64,000 nucleotides of DNA from the NCBI RefSeq assembly GCF_012489685.1, contig NC_080042.1, positions 4,962,501 to 5,026,500 of the forward strand. Direction: 5' to 3'. Origin of the DNA: Lotus japonicus (taxonomy: Eukaryota; Streptophyta; Magnoliopsida; Fabales; Fabaceae). This document shows, piece by piece, positions 33,346-44,593 of this stretch. The first letter of the stretch is position 1, and the number at the start of each line of letters is the position of its first letter. Position numbers and translations under genes: made by a program. The notes under the pieces are model-generated. The model had not been told where the DNA came from. It did no database searches and saw nothing but the letters and a program-made list of their open reading frames with translations.

Positions 33346-33541
33346 AGTGATTGCGAAAACGTTGCTAGGGTCACTCTTTAAGCACAGTGCATCTGATTTG
33401 TGTGAAATTGTGACTAGGTCAGAACCTGCTAAGAGCACACTCAGAAAACACGTTAGAGTACCATAATTGTTCATATCAAAAGGTTAACTTGTAATCATCA
33501 AAACATAGAGTTGTACTACTAGATCAAAACTTGATCTTACA
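33346..33541 (-). repeat. 5' LTR of Copia-2, second part
   Basis: Resumes the LTR after LTR-B and its target duplication, from AGTGATTGCGAAAACG to CTTGATCTTACA. On the minus strand this is the true start of Copia-2. Confidence 0.9.
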
Positions 33542-33614
33542 AAAGTTTTAGATTGAAAACATTATTCAAACCTGCCCCCCCCCCCCACCCCCTTTCTATC
33601 GTTTTTTATACCTT
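33542..33614 (+). repeat. Inverted remnant of a SIRE LTR tail
   Basis: Matches the last about 70 bp of the SIRE LTR, but in the opposite orientation to Copia-2. AAGTTTTAGATTGAAAAC, ATTATTCAAACC, a C-run, CTTTCTATCG and ATACCTT correspond to the reverse complement of 28382-28450. It directly abuts the LTR head of Copia-2. Confidence 0.65.
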
Positions 33615-33629
33615 TATGTCGGTCTCAGC

Positions 33630-33939
33630 TCCAAGTTCCCCACGACGTCGGGAGAAACTATGCTACCGGGATATTCATAGCTCATGGCAGCCGAGGTACG
33701 GTCCCGAAGAAATCAATTAGCATTCTCAGCTTCTTGCTCCTGAATTCTTTGGGAAATGCCCTCTTGCACTCTAGCATCAATGTGGTCTTGCATTTCTTCC
33801 TCTGTCATTATTGCAGCCATGGAGGCAATCTCAGCAAGCCTTTGTGAGTTAAGACGAGCCCACCTCTTGCCCGACGACGAAGGGTACGCTCGGGCTCCAG
33901 ATCAAATAGTAATGACTCCGAGTTGAACCCACCTTGCAT
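33630..33939 (-). pseudogene. Degenerate gag N-terminus of an Athila/Tat-like Gypsy element
   Basis: From ATG 33939 the minus strand reads MQGGFNSESLLFDLEPERT followed by an Arg-rich run. After a frame change it reads RLAEIASMAAIMTEEEMQD and a helical Glu/Gln-rich stretch. The composition and position just after an Athila-type PBS and LTR suggest a gag start. It is broken by frameshift and stop and ends near the SIRE LTR remnant. The family assignment is inferred from context. Confidence 0.4.
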
Positions 33940-34040
33940 AAACTACAAACACAAAAATAAAGAAAAGGTTAGTAATACCAATTCAATGTAATTTTCAACA
34001 CAATACCAACTTTTAATTTTAAACCAAAAATCACAAACAA

Positions 34041-34058
34041 TCCTCGGCAACAGTGTCA
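34041..34058 (-). other. Decayed primer binding site of the Athila/Tat-like element
   Basis: Minus strand TGACACTGTTGCCGAGGA follows the LTR end after a few bases. It resembles the Athila/Tat primer site that carries GGCGCC and GCCGGGGA. The differences are all G-to-A or C-to-T, as expected from methylated-cytosine decay. Confidence 0.6.
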
Positions 34059-35342
34059 AAAACTTGATGGATAATCTGCAAGTGCACATAGTTCACCCGG
34101 TTTTAATTATCGAATCCATAGAAATTGTGAGCGATACACCTTGGTTTAAGCCTAAAGTTTGAAAGTTTAAAAAGCGAATAAAACTCAATTTTGATTTGGT
34201 TGTTTGGTGACAAAGCAATGTCGAAGTAGCAATGTTAAAAACGCGAGAAATAACAATGATTAAATCGTTTTGGGTTTTCATTCAACTAATTTATTTTAGT
34301 AAACCTATCCTATGCATATGTATTCATGAGTTTCTCCTTGATGTTATAGCCTAAGCAACTACCTATCGATGCCTCGCAAAGATAATTCTTTCAAACTAAA
34401 ATATAAGTTCAATTCCTTGCGTTCTTAAACAATTGTTTGAAGCATAAAGCGTACAATGTTCAAGCCAAAAAACCAAATCCTTCCTCTATTCCTAGCAGCA
34501 AGTATAGAAGGGGTAATCCCAAAACAAGTCCCTAAACTACAATACAACTTCCGTTTTGATTATAGATTAGCATAAAGCAAGCGTGCACTCAAGCTTAAAG
34601 ATAAATACAAAAATGAGATTCAAAGATTGACCCAAAGACATTTACATAGAGATAAGAATTAAAACTAAAACTTCATAGTATCACTTAAACCAAAAGCAAA
34701 AAGAAAACAAGTCAAGCATGGCTAGAGAGTCCATTCAAAAATGTAAAGAAACCTGAGATTACAAAGGTGGAGACCTCTCACAAGCCCTAAGAATGCTCCT
34801 CAACTTCTAAACATAGGCAAAATATAAAATGGCAAAAGGTCCCTTGAAAGAAAACAACAAAATCTTATTTATAGACAAAACTGGCAAGCCTGGGCGCTCC
34901 AGCACCCAGGTGCCATGCTCGATCGCCAGCTCCTCGATATCCAACCTATTGCCCCACCTGGCGCTTGGGCGCCAGACTTCATCCACTGTTGAAGGTGGCG
35001 CTCAGGCGCCAATTGCACGCTAGAAAGCCTTTGAAAATTCCACTTTATTCCTCTTCAATGCAAACTCAAACCTCCAAGCTCTTTGGTCTTCCCTCTTTAT
35101 CAATTTCAGACCTGATTGCTTAGTCAACAAGCTTAAGAAAATATCAGGAAACTCAAAGGTTTAATCACATAGAGGTCCCAAAATAAGTGGAAATTCCCTA
35201 AGACCCATAAACTTTACAAAAATGCAACAAAAGTCCCTATAAAACAACAAAATTACTAAACTAATGAAAATGCACAAATAAAAGGAAAAATGCATGAAAA
35301 GTATCAAACACTACATGAGACAAAGAAAAAGACACTCGAAAG

Positions 35343-36934
35343 TGTAACGCCCCGATTTCTCGAGTGTCACACAGTAACTAATCACGTGAATTTCACAAAG
35401 AATTTTCGCCGATTAATTAATTAACCTTTAATTAATGATAAAAGATTCAATTAATGCGAAACTTAACCTTTACAAAAAATTCAATGCAGAATAATTAAAA
35501 CATATACTTCTGAAATAGAAATAACTTCTTAATGAAAGTAAACCATAACTCCAAGAGTGCAACAATAAATTCTTGGGCTAGAGCCCTACATCAAAAAAAA
35601 CCTCGACAGTAAAATAAAATAAATAATAGTCCGGTGCAAAACTCTCAGTCCCACTACAAAGAACTCCTAGTCCAGATCCTGCTTCGGAATATCAGCTTCT
35701 GCTTCACGCGCCCTCTTCTTGGCCCGTTCCAGCATGATCACACTTTTTCGAGGTCCCACCCTGAAGCACTTGGGACGACCAGGAACGCGCAGCCCGGACT
35801 TCCGGCTTGACTTCAGGTGGCGGAGATTCCACTGCTTCCTCCTCTTGTAAGTGTGACTCTACTGTCGTGTCCTCCGAAGGGTCTTCTTCTTTTCCTCCGA
35901 AGTATCTTCTTCCTCAGCCTCCTGAAACCTAGCTGGAGGATGCGGAAACATGACTGATCCGTCCCTGAGAACCTAACTTGCAATGAGCGACCCAACCCTA
36001 ATCCTTGCCTAGAATACTGCACCGCCGACATAAATTCTCCGCACTCCGGAATTGTCGGCCTCCCATAGTCGGTCTTCATTTGCACTATCCAGAACAATCT
36101 CCACCCTCGTGATATCCTCCATATCCATCGAGAGCGGCATCTACCCACCCCCCCAAATAAACAAGTAAACACAAAACAGGGTCAGGTCCAACAGAAAAAT
36201 AACAATCACAAGTACAACAGTATCACAATATAAACGTTATATGTCGTTTATGGATATACAGTCAGTTAGTCAGTACTAACGGATCCTCACATCGCACAAC
36301 CCACCAAAACTCCTTGGCCAATCTCGATCATCCGCAGATGAACAATTCTCGGAGGGGACCGCAGTACAACCCTCAATCACGTGGAGACCTAACCGGCTCA
36401 TCCAGAAATCACTCAGGGAGACCCACACAATCAGTCCCTATCCCACGACTAAATCATGGTTATCACGTGGAGACCTAACCGGCTCATCCACAAAAACACC
36501 CTCGCGTGCAAGCCCATTGTTCTCATGGACCATAGTCTACCTGACCTATGTCTGCTAATTAATTTCACTTGCAAGCGAGTCACAACATTATTAATTCTCT
36601 TTCTCTTTGTTCTTAAGGCTCTAAAGTCAAACCTAGAGTCTTAATTTCATGTCGCAGAAATAAAACAACAATCTAAGCGCCCAAGGGAATTACAGCTGGA
36701 TGAGCGACCCTTGAACAATTCTCCAATAACAATACAATTCCCTTGAGGTATGGCATAAACATACTCTCATGCATAATATATCATGATAAAATTATCAAGT
36801 AAGGTATCCTAAGGCTTTCATATTAAAACGAAAGAAAAGAATTCACCGAACCCCCAAAAGTAGGGTTCGGCCGAGCCTCAAAAGGCCCTTAGGGTTTCCA
36901 AAAAAATTTCTTTTCTTTCTCTTTGGTCACCCAA
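35343..36934 (-). repeat. 3' LTR of Gypsy-3, truncated
   Basis: Matches 41618-43214 of the full LTR, then ends abruptly at CACCCAAG, where pol coding sequence begins. The LTR U3 part (about 1.3 kb), the polypurine tract and the last pol codons are deleted. The junction word CACCCAAG fits both partners, suggesting microhomology-mediated deletion. Confidence 0.88.
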
Positions 36935-39900
36935 GTCGCCTCGCCCGTAGGTTGATTCCATACAACCTTCACTAAGGATACTTCCTTGTTTCTCAAGCGC
37001 TTCGTGCTCCTGTCGACGATCTTGATGGGTGGCATCACCATCGTCAGATCATCCTTTAGCTGAATGTCATATGGTTCAAGAACATAAGAATCATCAGCCA
37101 TATACTTTCGCAATTGCGACACATGAAGCACATCATGGATATTGGATAGGAAAGGCGGCAACGCAATCCTATATGCCACTGGCCCAACTCGCTCCGTAAT
37201 CTGGTACGGTCCAATGAACTTTGGAGTAAGCTTCTTAGACTTGATCGCCCTCCCAACACCTGTCATCGGGGTAACCCTTAAGAAGACATGATCTCCAGCT
37301 TGAAATTCCAGCTCTTTCCTTCGATTGTCAGCGTAACTCTTCTGACGACTCTGCGAGATCCTCATCTTTTCTTGAATTCGCTTTACTTCTTCGGTGGTTT
37401 GCTGAACCAGCTCGGGTCCAATCACTAAGTTCTCCCCATCTTGATGCCAGCACAAAGGCGTCCGACACCTCCGACCATACAAAGCTTCATAAGGTGCCAT
37501 CCCGATGCTCGCATGAAAGCTGTTGTTGTAGGTGAACTCAATCAGCGGCAACAACTCATCCCGGCTTCCTTTATGATCTAGCACACAAGCTCTTAGCAAA
37601 TCCTCCAAGGATTGAATAGTCCTTTCGGTTTACCTATTCGTCTGTGGATGATAAGCGAAACTCAATCTTAGCTTGGTTCCCAAAGCTTGTTTCAAAGCTC
37701 CCCAGAAATGTGAGGTAAACCTCAGGTCTCTGTCCGACACAATGCTAGATGGTACCCCATGCAGATGAACAATCTCTGCAATGTAGATCTCTTCAAGTTT
37801 CTCCACCTTGTAATTCAGACTGATCGACACGAAGTGAGCAGTCTTCGTCAATCGATCAACCACTACCCAAATTGCATCAAATCTTCTTCGTGTTAAGGGT
37901 AACGCCGTCACGAAGTCCATAGAGATGCTATCCCATTTCCACTCCGGAACATCCAACGACTGTAGTTTTCCTGCTGGCTTCTGATGTTCCACCTTAGCCT
38001 TCTGACAAGTCAAGCATGTCGACACATACTCAGCTACTTGTTTCTTCATCCCAGGCCACCAGAAATGAAGTTTCAGGTCTTGATACATCTTGTTCATTCC
38101 CGGATGAATGCTCAACCTGCTCTTGTGACCTTCATCCAAGATCAACCTTCTCATAGTTGCGTCATTGGGTACACAAACTCGCCCTTTACAACGCAGGATG
38201 TTATCGCTTCCGACAGAAAATTCTGGCGTCTTCCCTTGAGTAACTAGTTTGTGCCACTCAAGTAATCCTTCATTAGTCTCTTGCTTCGATTTGATCTCAT
38301 CCAAGAGCCCACTCGACACCGTCACCATCCCGAAACTAAGCTTCCCTTGAGCTATCTTCACATCCAAACTCAGATCTCGGAACGCCTCCAGCAGTTCTAA
38401 CTCCTTGACCATCAACGAGGATACATGCATAGCCTTTCGACTAAGAGCGTCAGCTACAACATTGGTTTTCCCCGGATGATACTGTAGGTCAAACTCGTAG
38501 TCCTGCAGGAATTCCATCCACCTTCGTTGCCTCATGTTCAGATCCTTCTGATCGAACAAATACTTCAGACTCTTGTGATCACTGTAGATCGTGAATGTGC
38601 TGCCATACAGGTAATGCCTCCAAATCTTGAGAGCATACACTATAGCAGCCAATTCCAAATCATGCGTAGGATAGTTCTTCTCGTGAATCTTCAGTTGTCG
38701 CGAAGCATAAGCAATCACTTTCTTCTCCTGCATCATTACACAACCCAACCCATCATGTGAAGCGTCACAATAAACGTCGTATGGTTCTCCTTCCTTGGGT
38801 AAGGCTAGTATCGATGCAGTAGTCAGTCGCTTCTTCATCTCCTGGAAACTCTCTTCACATTTCTCTGTCCATGCAAAAGGTTGATTCTTCTTTGTCAACT
38901 GAGTCAACGGTGAAGTCAACTTTGCATAATCCTTCACGAAGCGTCTATAGTAGCCAGCGAGTCCGACAAAACTTCTGATGTCGCTTGCTGTCTTAGGTTG
39001 TTCCCATGACATAATCGATTCAATTTTGCTGGGGTCAACAGCCACACCCTGACTTGATATGACATGACCTAGGAACTTCACCTCTTCCATCCAGAACTCA
39101 CACTTCGAGCCATTAGCATATAGCTCATTCCCCCGCAATACTCCTAGCACTTGACGCAAATGCTCTTCGTGTTCTTCTTTACTCTTCTAGTAAATCAGAA
39201 TATCGTCAATGAACACCACCACGAACTTGTCCAGAAATGGTCTGAACACACGGTTCATGTAGTCCATAAATACTGCGGGTGCATTGGTAACTCCAAACGG
39301 CATCACGAGGTACACATAATGCCCATATCGAGTTCTGAATGCGGTCTTCTGGATGTCAGTCTCCTTGACACAGATCTGATGATATCCTGACTTCAGATTT
39401 ATCTTCGAGAACACAGTAGCACCCCGAAGTTGATCCATCAAATCATCTATCCGAGGCATCGGTTAACGATTCTTCACTGTCACCTTGTTGAGCTGTCGGT
39501 AGTCCAGGCATAGTTTGGATCTTCCGTCCTTCTTCTTTACCAACAACACTGGATCTCCCCAAGGCGACACACTCGGTCGGATGAATCCCTTGGAAGAGAG
39601 ATCCTCCAACTGCTTTGCTAACTCCGTCAACTCTGCCAGTGCCATCCGATATGGCGCCATTGATATCGGTCCTGTACCGGGCATAATGTCAATGGAGAAC
39701 TCCGTTTCTCTTACTGGCGGTAATCCAGGCACATCATCTGGAAATACATCCACAAAGTCTAGCACCACCAAAATGTTGCGTACGTCGCCGTCGTTCTTCG
39801 CCTCAGCCACGATAGAGTTCACGAATGCTGGTGAACCCTTCCCCAAATTGCACGAATTCAAGTAATCCGTAATGCCAGGATCCGAGAAGACTACGACCTT

Positions 39901-41349
39901 GTTAGCACAGTCCAAGAGAACGTGATACTGCGCCAACCAATCCATTCCCGGGAACACATCGAGCTCTTTAAGCCCCAAACAGACGAGGTTCGCAAGAAAC
40001 ATCTGATCCTCATAAATCAACGGACATTGCAAGCATGCCGTGCGCGTAACTAATCGATCGGCGGCACGGGTCGTCGCCACCAAATCGAATGGTAAATCAG
40101 CAGTTAGCAATCCTAACTTTTCCACACATTCCTCAACTATGAATGAGTGTGTAGCACCAGAATCAAATAACACCATTAAAGAAGTTCCAGCGATAACACA
40201 CGTACCCTGGATAAGATCATCGGTCACAACAGCTTGTTCGCCAGACATCCCAAACACACGACCTGGAGCAGAAGGTCCCTTTCCCCTAGTAGCATTCAGT
40301 ACTGGCTCGGTCTTAGCATCATTAGGACAATCCCTCTCAATGTGCCCTTGCTTCTGGAACTTCCAGCATATAATCTCCTTCCCACACTCATTAGCATAGG
40401 GCCCCTTCTGGTTGCACTTGAAGCAGACGACATCATCCTGAGGAACACGGGCTTCGCCTCTTCCAGCAAAAGGTACCCTGTCAGCAGGGCGTTGGTAAGG
40501 CTTCTTCATCGGAGCCTTGCCCCTGTCAAACCTACCAGCTTGTCTCTGTCCATCAAACCTTCCGTTCGGCCTTTGTCCAGAACGAATCAGACCTCCTCCA
40601 TCAGACTTGCCCCTCTGGCGATTCTTCATTGACTCCACTTCACGAGCTTTCTCCACCAGTTGTTGGAAAACTCTAATTCCCAATGGCCTCACAGACTCCT
40701 CAATGTCATTCCTCAAACCCCTCATGAATCGGTTGCCTAGGTACGCTTCATCCACTTGCACTTGGAAAAAGCGAAAGTGTTTGGAAAGGGTCTCCAGTCT
40801 TGCAGCATATTCCCTTACGGTCATCAACCCCTGTCTCAGGTTGAGGAATTGATTCTCCATGTCTTCCCTGGCAGTCTCCGGGAAGTACTTCTCCATGAAA
40901 GCCCTTTTGAAAGACTCCCAAGTTATGGCCACATGGTTAGCAGTCATCAATTGTTTGGCGCTCCGCCAGCAGTACTCAGCGTCACCCTTCAGCATAAAGG
41001 TCGCCAAGTTCACCTTCTCTGCATCAGGACTGTTGAGAGCCTCAAAGATTTTCTCCATTTCCTGAATCCACAGATCAGCTTTCTCGGGTTCAACCTCGCC
41101 TTGGAACTTGGGTGGTCCTTGGAGGTTGAAGTCAGTTCTCATACGGATCTGGTCCTGAGCCAGCTCCCTTGCAGCCCGTTGTGCCCTTCTGGCATCTTCC
41201 TCAGCTCTCCTGGTGTTCTATTCAGCTTCCCGCTGAAGCTGTGCTGCGGCTTGGGCAGCAATAGTGGCAGCATGCTGGGTCATCACCTGAGCCAGCTGAG
41301 CCATTGCTTGAGCAAGCTGAGCATTGGTTGGGTCCTGTCTCGGAGGCAT
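36889..41349 (-). pseudogene. gag-pol: Gypsy-3 gag-pol, one frame with four stops and lost C-terminus
   Basis: One frame runs from ATG 41349 (MPPRQDPTNAQLAQAMAQ) to 36889. Stops are TAG 41220-41218 early in gag, TAA 39465-39463 in RT, TAG 39189-39187 just after the catalytic FIDD, and TAA 37632-37630 in integrase. Gag holds [20 protein letters not shown]. Both zinc knuckles are damaged: the first has Pro where His belongs ([11 protein letters not shown]) and the second has Phe for the second Cys (CWKFQKQGH). Protease has [10 protein letters not shown]. RNase H is present ([23 protein letters not shown]), then integrase HHCC, the core and the GPY/F module (FIGPYQITERVG). The last residues (KEKEKKFFWKP) come from LTR sequence across the deletion junction. 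Confidence 0.93.
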
Positions 41350-41602
41350 CCCGCTTAGAAATAGAACCACAACCCAATGTCAGTGCCCACAATTAAAAGA
41401 AATAACTAAGTATGCAATAAATAACTAATATCAAGTATCACGGCAATGATACTAACTTCAGACAATCCCACTGTCAAGCAAACATCTTAGCAAACAAGTC
41501 TACCCAATCCTCACCGCGGAGTTTCAAAAACACCTTTCTCAAAAACAAAACACAACGAGTTCGGAAACTCGTAAGCCCTAGTGCTCTGGTTTCTCAACCG
41601 GA

Positions 41603-41614
41603 GCTCGGATACCA
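41603..41614 (-). other. Primer binding site of Gypsy-3
   Basis: Minus strand TGGTATCCGAGC, three bases from the 5' LTR end. It matches initiator methionine tRNA with one change. Confidence 0.8.
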
Positions 41615-41617
41615 CAA

Positions 41618-44542
41618 TGTAACGCCCCGATTTCTCGAGTGTCACACAGTAACTAATCACGTGTATTTTCACAAAGAATTTTCGCCGATTAATTAATTAA
41701 CCTTTAATTAATGATAAAAGATTCAATAATTGCGAAACTTAACCCTTACGAAAAATTCAATGCGGAATAATTAAAACATATACTTCTGAAATAGAAATAA
41801 CTTCTTAATGAAAGTAAACCATAACTCCAAGAGTGAAATAATAAATTCTTGGGCTAGAGCCCTACATAAAAAAAAATCTCGACAGTAAAATAAAATAAAT
41901 AATAGTCCGGTGCGAAACTATCAGTCCCACTGCAAAGAACTCCTAGTCATGATCCTGCTTCGGAATATCAGCTTCGGCTTCACGCGCCCTCTTCTGGGCC
42001 CGTTCCAGCATGATCACACTTTTTCGAGGTCCCACACTAAAGCACTTGGGACGACCAGGAATGCGCTGCGCCCGGACTTCCGGCTTGACTTCAGGTGGTG
42101 GAGACTCCACTGCCTCCTCCTCTTGTAAGCGTGACTCTACTATCGCGTCCTCCAAAGGGTCTTCTTCTGTATCCTCCGAAGTATCTTCTTCCTCGGCCTC
42201 CTGAAACCCAGCTGGAGGATGCGGAAACATGACTGATCCGTCCCTGAGAACCTGACTTGCAATTAGCGACCCAAACCTAATCCTTGCCTAGAATACTGCA
42301 CCGCCGACATAAATTCTCCGCACTCCGGAATTGTCGGCCTCCCATAGTCGGTCTTCATTTGGACTATCCAGAACAATCTCCACCCTCGTGATATCCTCCA
42401 TATCCATCGAGAGCGGCATCTACCCACCCCCCCAAATAAACAAGTAAACACAAAACAGGGTCAGGTCCAACAGAAAAATAACAATCACAAGTACAACAGT
42501 ATCACAATATAAACGTTATATGTCGTTTATGGATATACAGTCAGATAGTCAGTACTAACGGATCCTCACATCGCACAACCCACCAAAACTCCTTGACCAA
42601 TCTCGATCATCCGCAGATGAACAATTCTCGGAGGGGATCGCAGTACAACCCTCAATCACGTGGAGACCTAACCGGCTCATCCACAAATCACTCAGAAAGA
42701 CCCACACAATCAATCCCTATCCCATGACTAAATCCTGGTTATCACGTGGAGACCTAACCGGCTCATCCACAAAAACACACTCGCGTGCAAGCCCATCGTT
42801 CTCATGGATCATAGTCTACCTTACCTATGTCTGCTAATTAATTTCACTTGCAAGCGAGTCACAACATTATTAATTCTCTTTCTATTTGTTCTTAAGGCTC
42901 TAAAGTCAGACCTAGAGTCTTAATTTCATGTCTCAGAAATAAAACAACAATCCAAGCGCCCAAGGGAATTACAGCTGGATGAGCGACCCTTGAACAATTC
43001 CCCAATAACAATACAATTCCCTTGAGGTATGGCATAAACATACTCTCATGCATAATATATCATGATAAAATTATCAAGTAAGGTATCCTAAGGCTTGCAT
43101 ATTAAAACGAAAGAAAAGAATTCACCGAACCCCCAAAAGTAGGGTTCGGCCGAGCCTCAAAAGGCCCTTAGGGTTTCCAAAATTTTTTCTTTTCTTTCTC
43201 TTTGGTCACCCAAGCCCTTGTACGGCCCCAAACAACACATTGATCATCCCAAAATTTCAGAACTCATCACATAAGGATTTCAAGTCATTATAAGTAAGTT
43301 TGCATTAGCAAAGATGGAAAATCATGCATGACATAGCATGACAAATTCTTTAAAAAAAACTTGACTAACGACCCATGCATGAAAAGAAAGGAAAAAGTGC
43401 CCCGAACCCTTGGAAATAGGGTTCGACCGGACCTCAATGGGGCTCTAGGGTTTTGAAAACAATTTCCTTCCCTCCTTTTCAACCTCATAGGCCTTAGTCC
43501 AGCCCCCAAACAACCATACAATCACTCAAAAATTTCAGATTCAACATCCCACACCATTCACGATGTAACATGTGAAGTACAAGCCAAACATAGCATGTAT
43601 TTATAAGATTTTCACATAAAATCATAGATCCAAATCAACATCATCCAATAAGGATTATTAGACATGGTATTTCAAGCATGGAAGTCCAGCAATAAACATG
43701 TTCATAGAACTCATGAAAAAAACATTCATGATCACATCTTTTTTTCATGAAATTTCCATAGCAAGACCCTAATATACTACCCAAACCTAGGACCAGCCCT
43801 TACCTTGTTTGGTGATGGAAAAACAGAAGTTTGGAGATGAAAAGAAGGTTCAAAAGCTGCTGCCCCTGTTCTATCTTTCCTCTCCCTCGCGAATCCCTCT
43901 CTCTTCGCGCTCTCTCCCTTGCTCGCGCGCGTGACCGGCGACGATGGTGGTGGCTTGGGCGGCGTCTCCCTTCTCTTCTCTCACACGTTCTCTCTTTTCT
44001 CTCTTCTGCTCTCTCTTTGTTTTTCACGTGAAGGTGCTGTAGTGTATCTCTGTTTTCTGATTGTGAAAGAATAGGGTTTCCCCCCTTGGCTAAAACCCCA
44101 TGCAAACCACAAGTGGGCTAGGGTTTGGTTTTCCCTTTTCAAGCTCAAATCTCATCACCTCTGACCCAATTAATTAAAAACCCTAACCAGGTCTTATTTA
44201 ATTAAAAACTTACTCTTTTTAATTAAATAACCTAACCAAATTCGAAATTAAAATAAAAATGCACAAATTAATTCGCTGGCCCTTTACTGCCAGAACCACA
44301 CTCGGTCAAAATCGAATATCTCAAGCTACAGGGGTCGGAATGACCTGATTCCACTTCGAGAGTTTTCTACTCTTAAAGGGCTACAACCCTCATGAAGGAA
44401 GTTTTCCCACATGAGGTCGTTAAGACCCTCTAAAATTTCACACAAGTTGACAGTTGTAATCTGCCAATTTCCAAACTTGAACAAAACCCTCATTTTATTC
44501 AATCTTTCTCAAAAACAAAACAAACTAAAATAGGGCCTTACA
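41618..44542 (-). repeat. 5' LTR of Gypsy-3 (2925 bp)
   Basis: On the minus strand it begins TGTAAGGCCC and ends GGGGCGTTACA, so its termini match those of LTR-B. A GA-rich block (plus-strand CT-rich, about 43865-44030) lies in the upstream half and a short coding-like region near the 3' end. Confidence 0.92.
41943..42419 (-). CDS. LTR-encoded acidic ORF in Gypsy-3 LTR (159 codons, one TAG)
   Basis: Unknown function. From ATG 42419 the frame reads MPLSMDMEDITRVEIV, then DRLWEADNSGVRRIYVGG. A TAG at 42290-42288 interrupts it; the other LTR has the same TAG, so it was present in the parent copy. The same frame continues with GSLIASQVLRDGSVMFPH, a Pro turn, an acidic run (EEEDTSEDTEEDP) and a basic end (MLERAQKRAREAE). 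The stop is 325 bp from the LTR end, close to the spacing in LTR-B. The left LTR copy has a 1-nt deletion in the acidic run. Confidence 0.4.
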
Positions 44543-44593
44543 AAAAGAAACAAAGAAATGACCCGAAAAACTAGGACAAACGGAGGGTCATCA

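Larger units (their letters stand above)
35343..44542 (-). mobile_element. Gypsy-3: inactive Tekay-like Ty3-gypsy element in the Athila-like LTR
   Basis: Minus-strand element: 5' LTR 41618-44542, PBS 41603-41614, gag-pol 36889-41349, truncated 3' LTR 35343-36934. The flanks are GAAAG (35338-35342) and AAAAG (44543-44547), one mismatch. Four in-frame stops and the missing 3' LTR part make it dead. The two LTR copies differ by many substitutions and small indels, so it is older than Gypsy-1. Confidence 0.92.
34065..44593 (-). mobile_element. Athila/Tat-like LTR, split by Gypsy-3
   Basis: The left terminus TGATGGATAATCTGCAAGTG at 34065 is the typical inner end of an Athila/Cyclops-type LTR (minus strand). 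The sequence runs to 35342, is interrupted by Gypsy-3, and resumes at 44543-44593, ending GGGTCATCA. The ends therefore form TGATG...CATCA, and the joined LTR would be about 1.33 kb. Only the LTR and the start of gag remain, and the rest of the element is missing. Confidence 0.6.

Noticed and set aside
39515..41358. Several forward-strand ORFs opposite Gypsy-3 gag (up to 200 codons)
   Set aside because: Mirror frames of the real minus-strand gag-pol; no independent motif.
43800..44105. 101-codon minus-strand ORF in the Gypsy-3 5' LTR
   Set aside because: Arg/Glu-rich translation of the GA-rich block; the region is missing from the truncated 3' LTR so it cannot be cross-checked, and it lacks the pattern of the other LTR ORFs.
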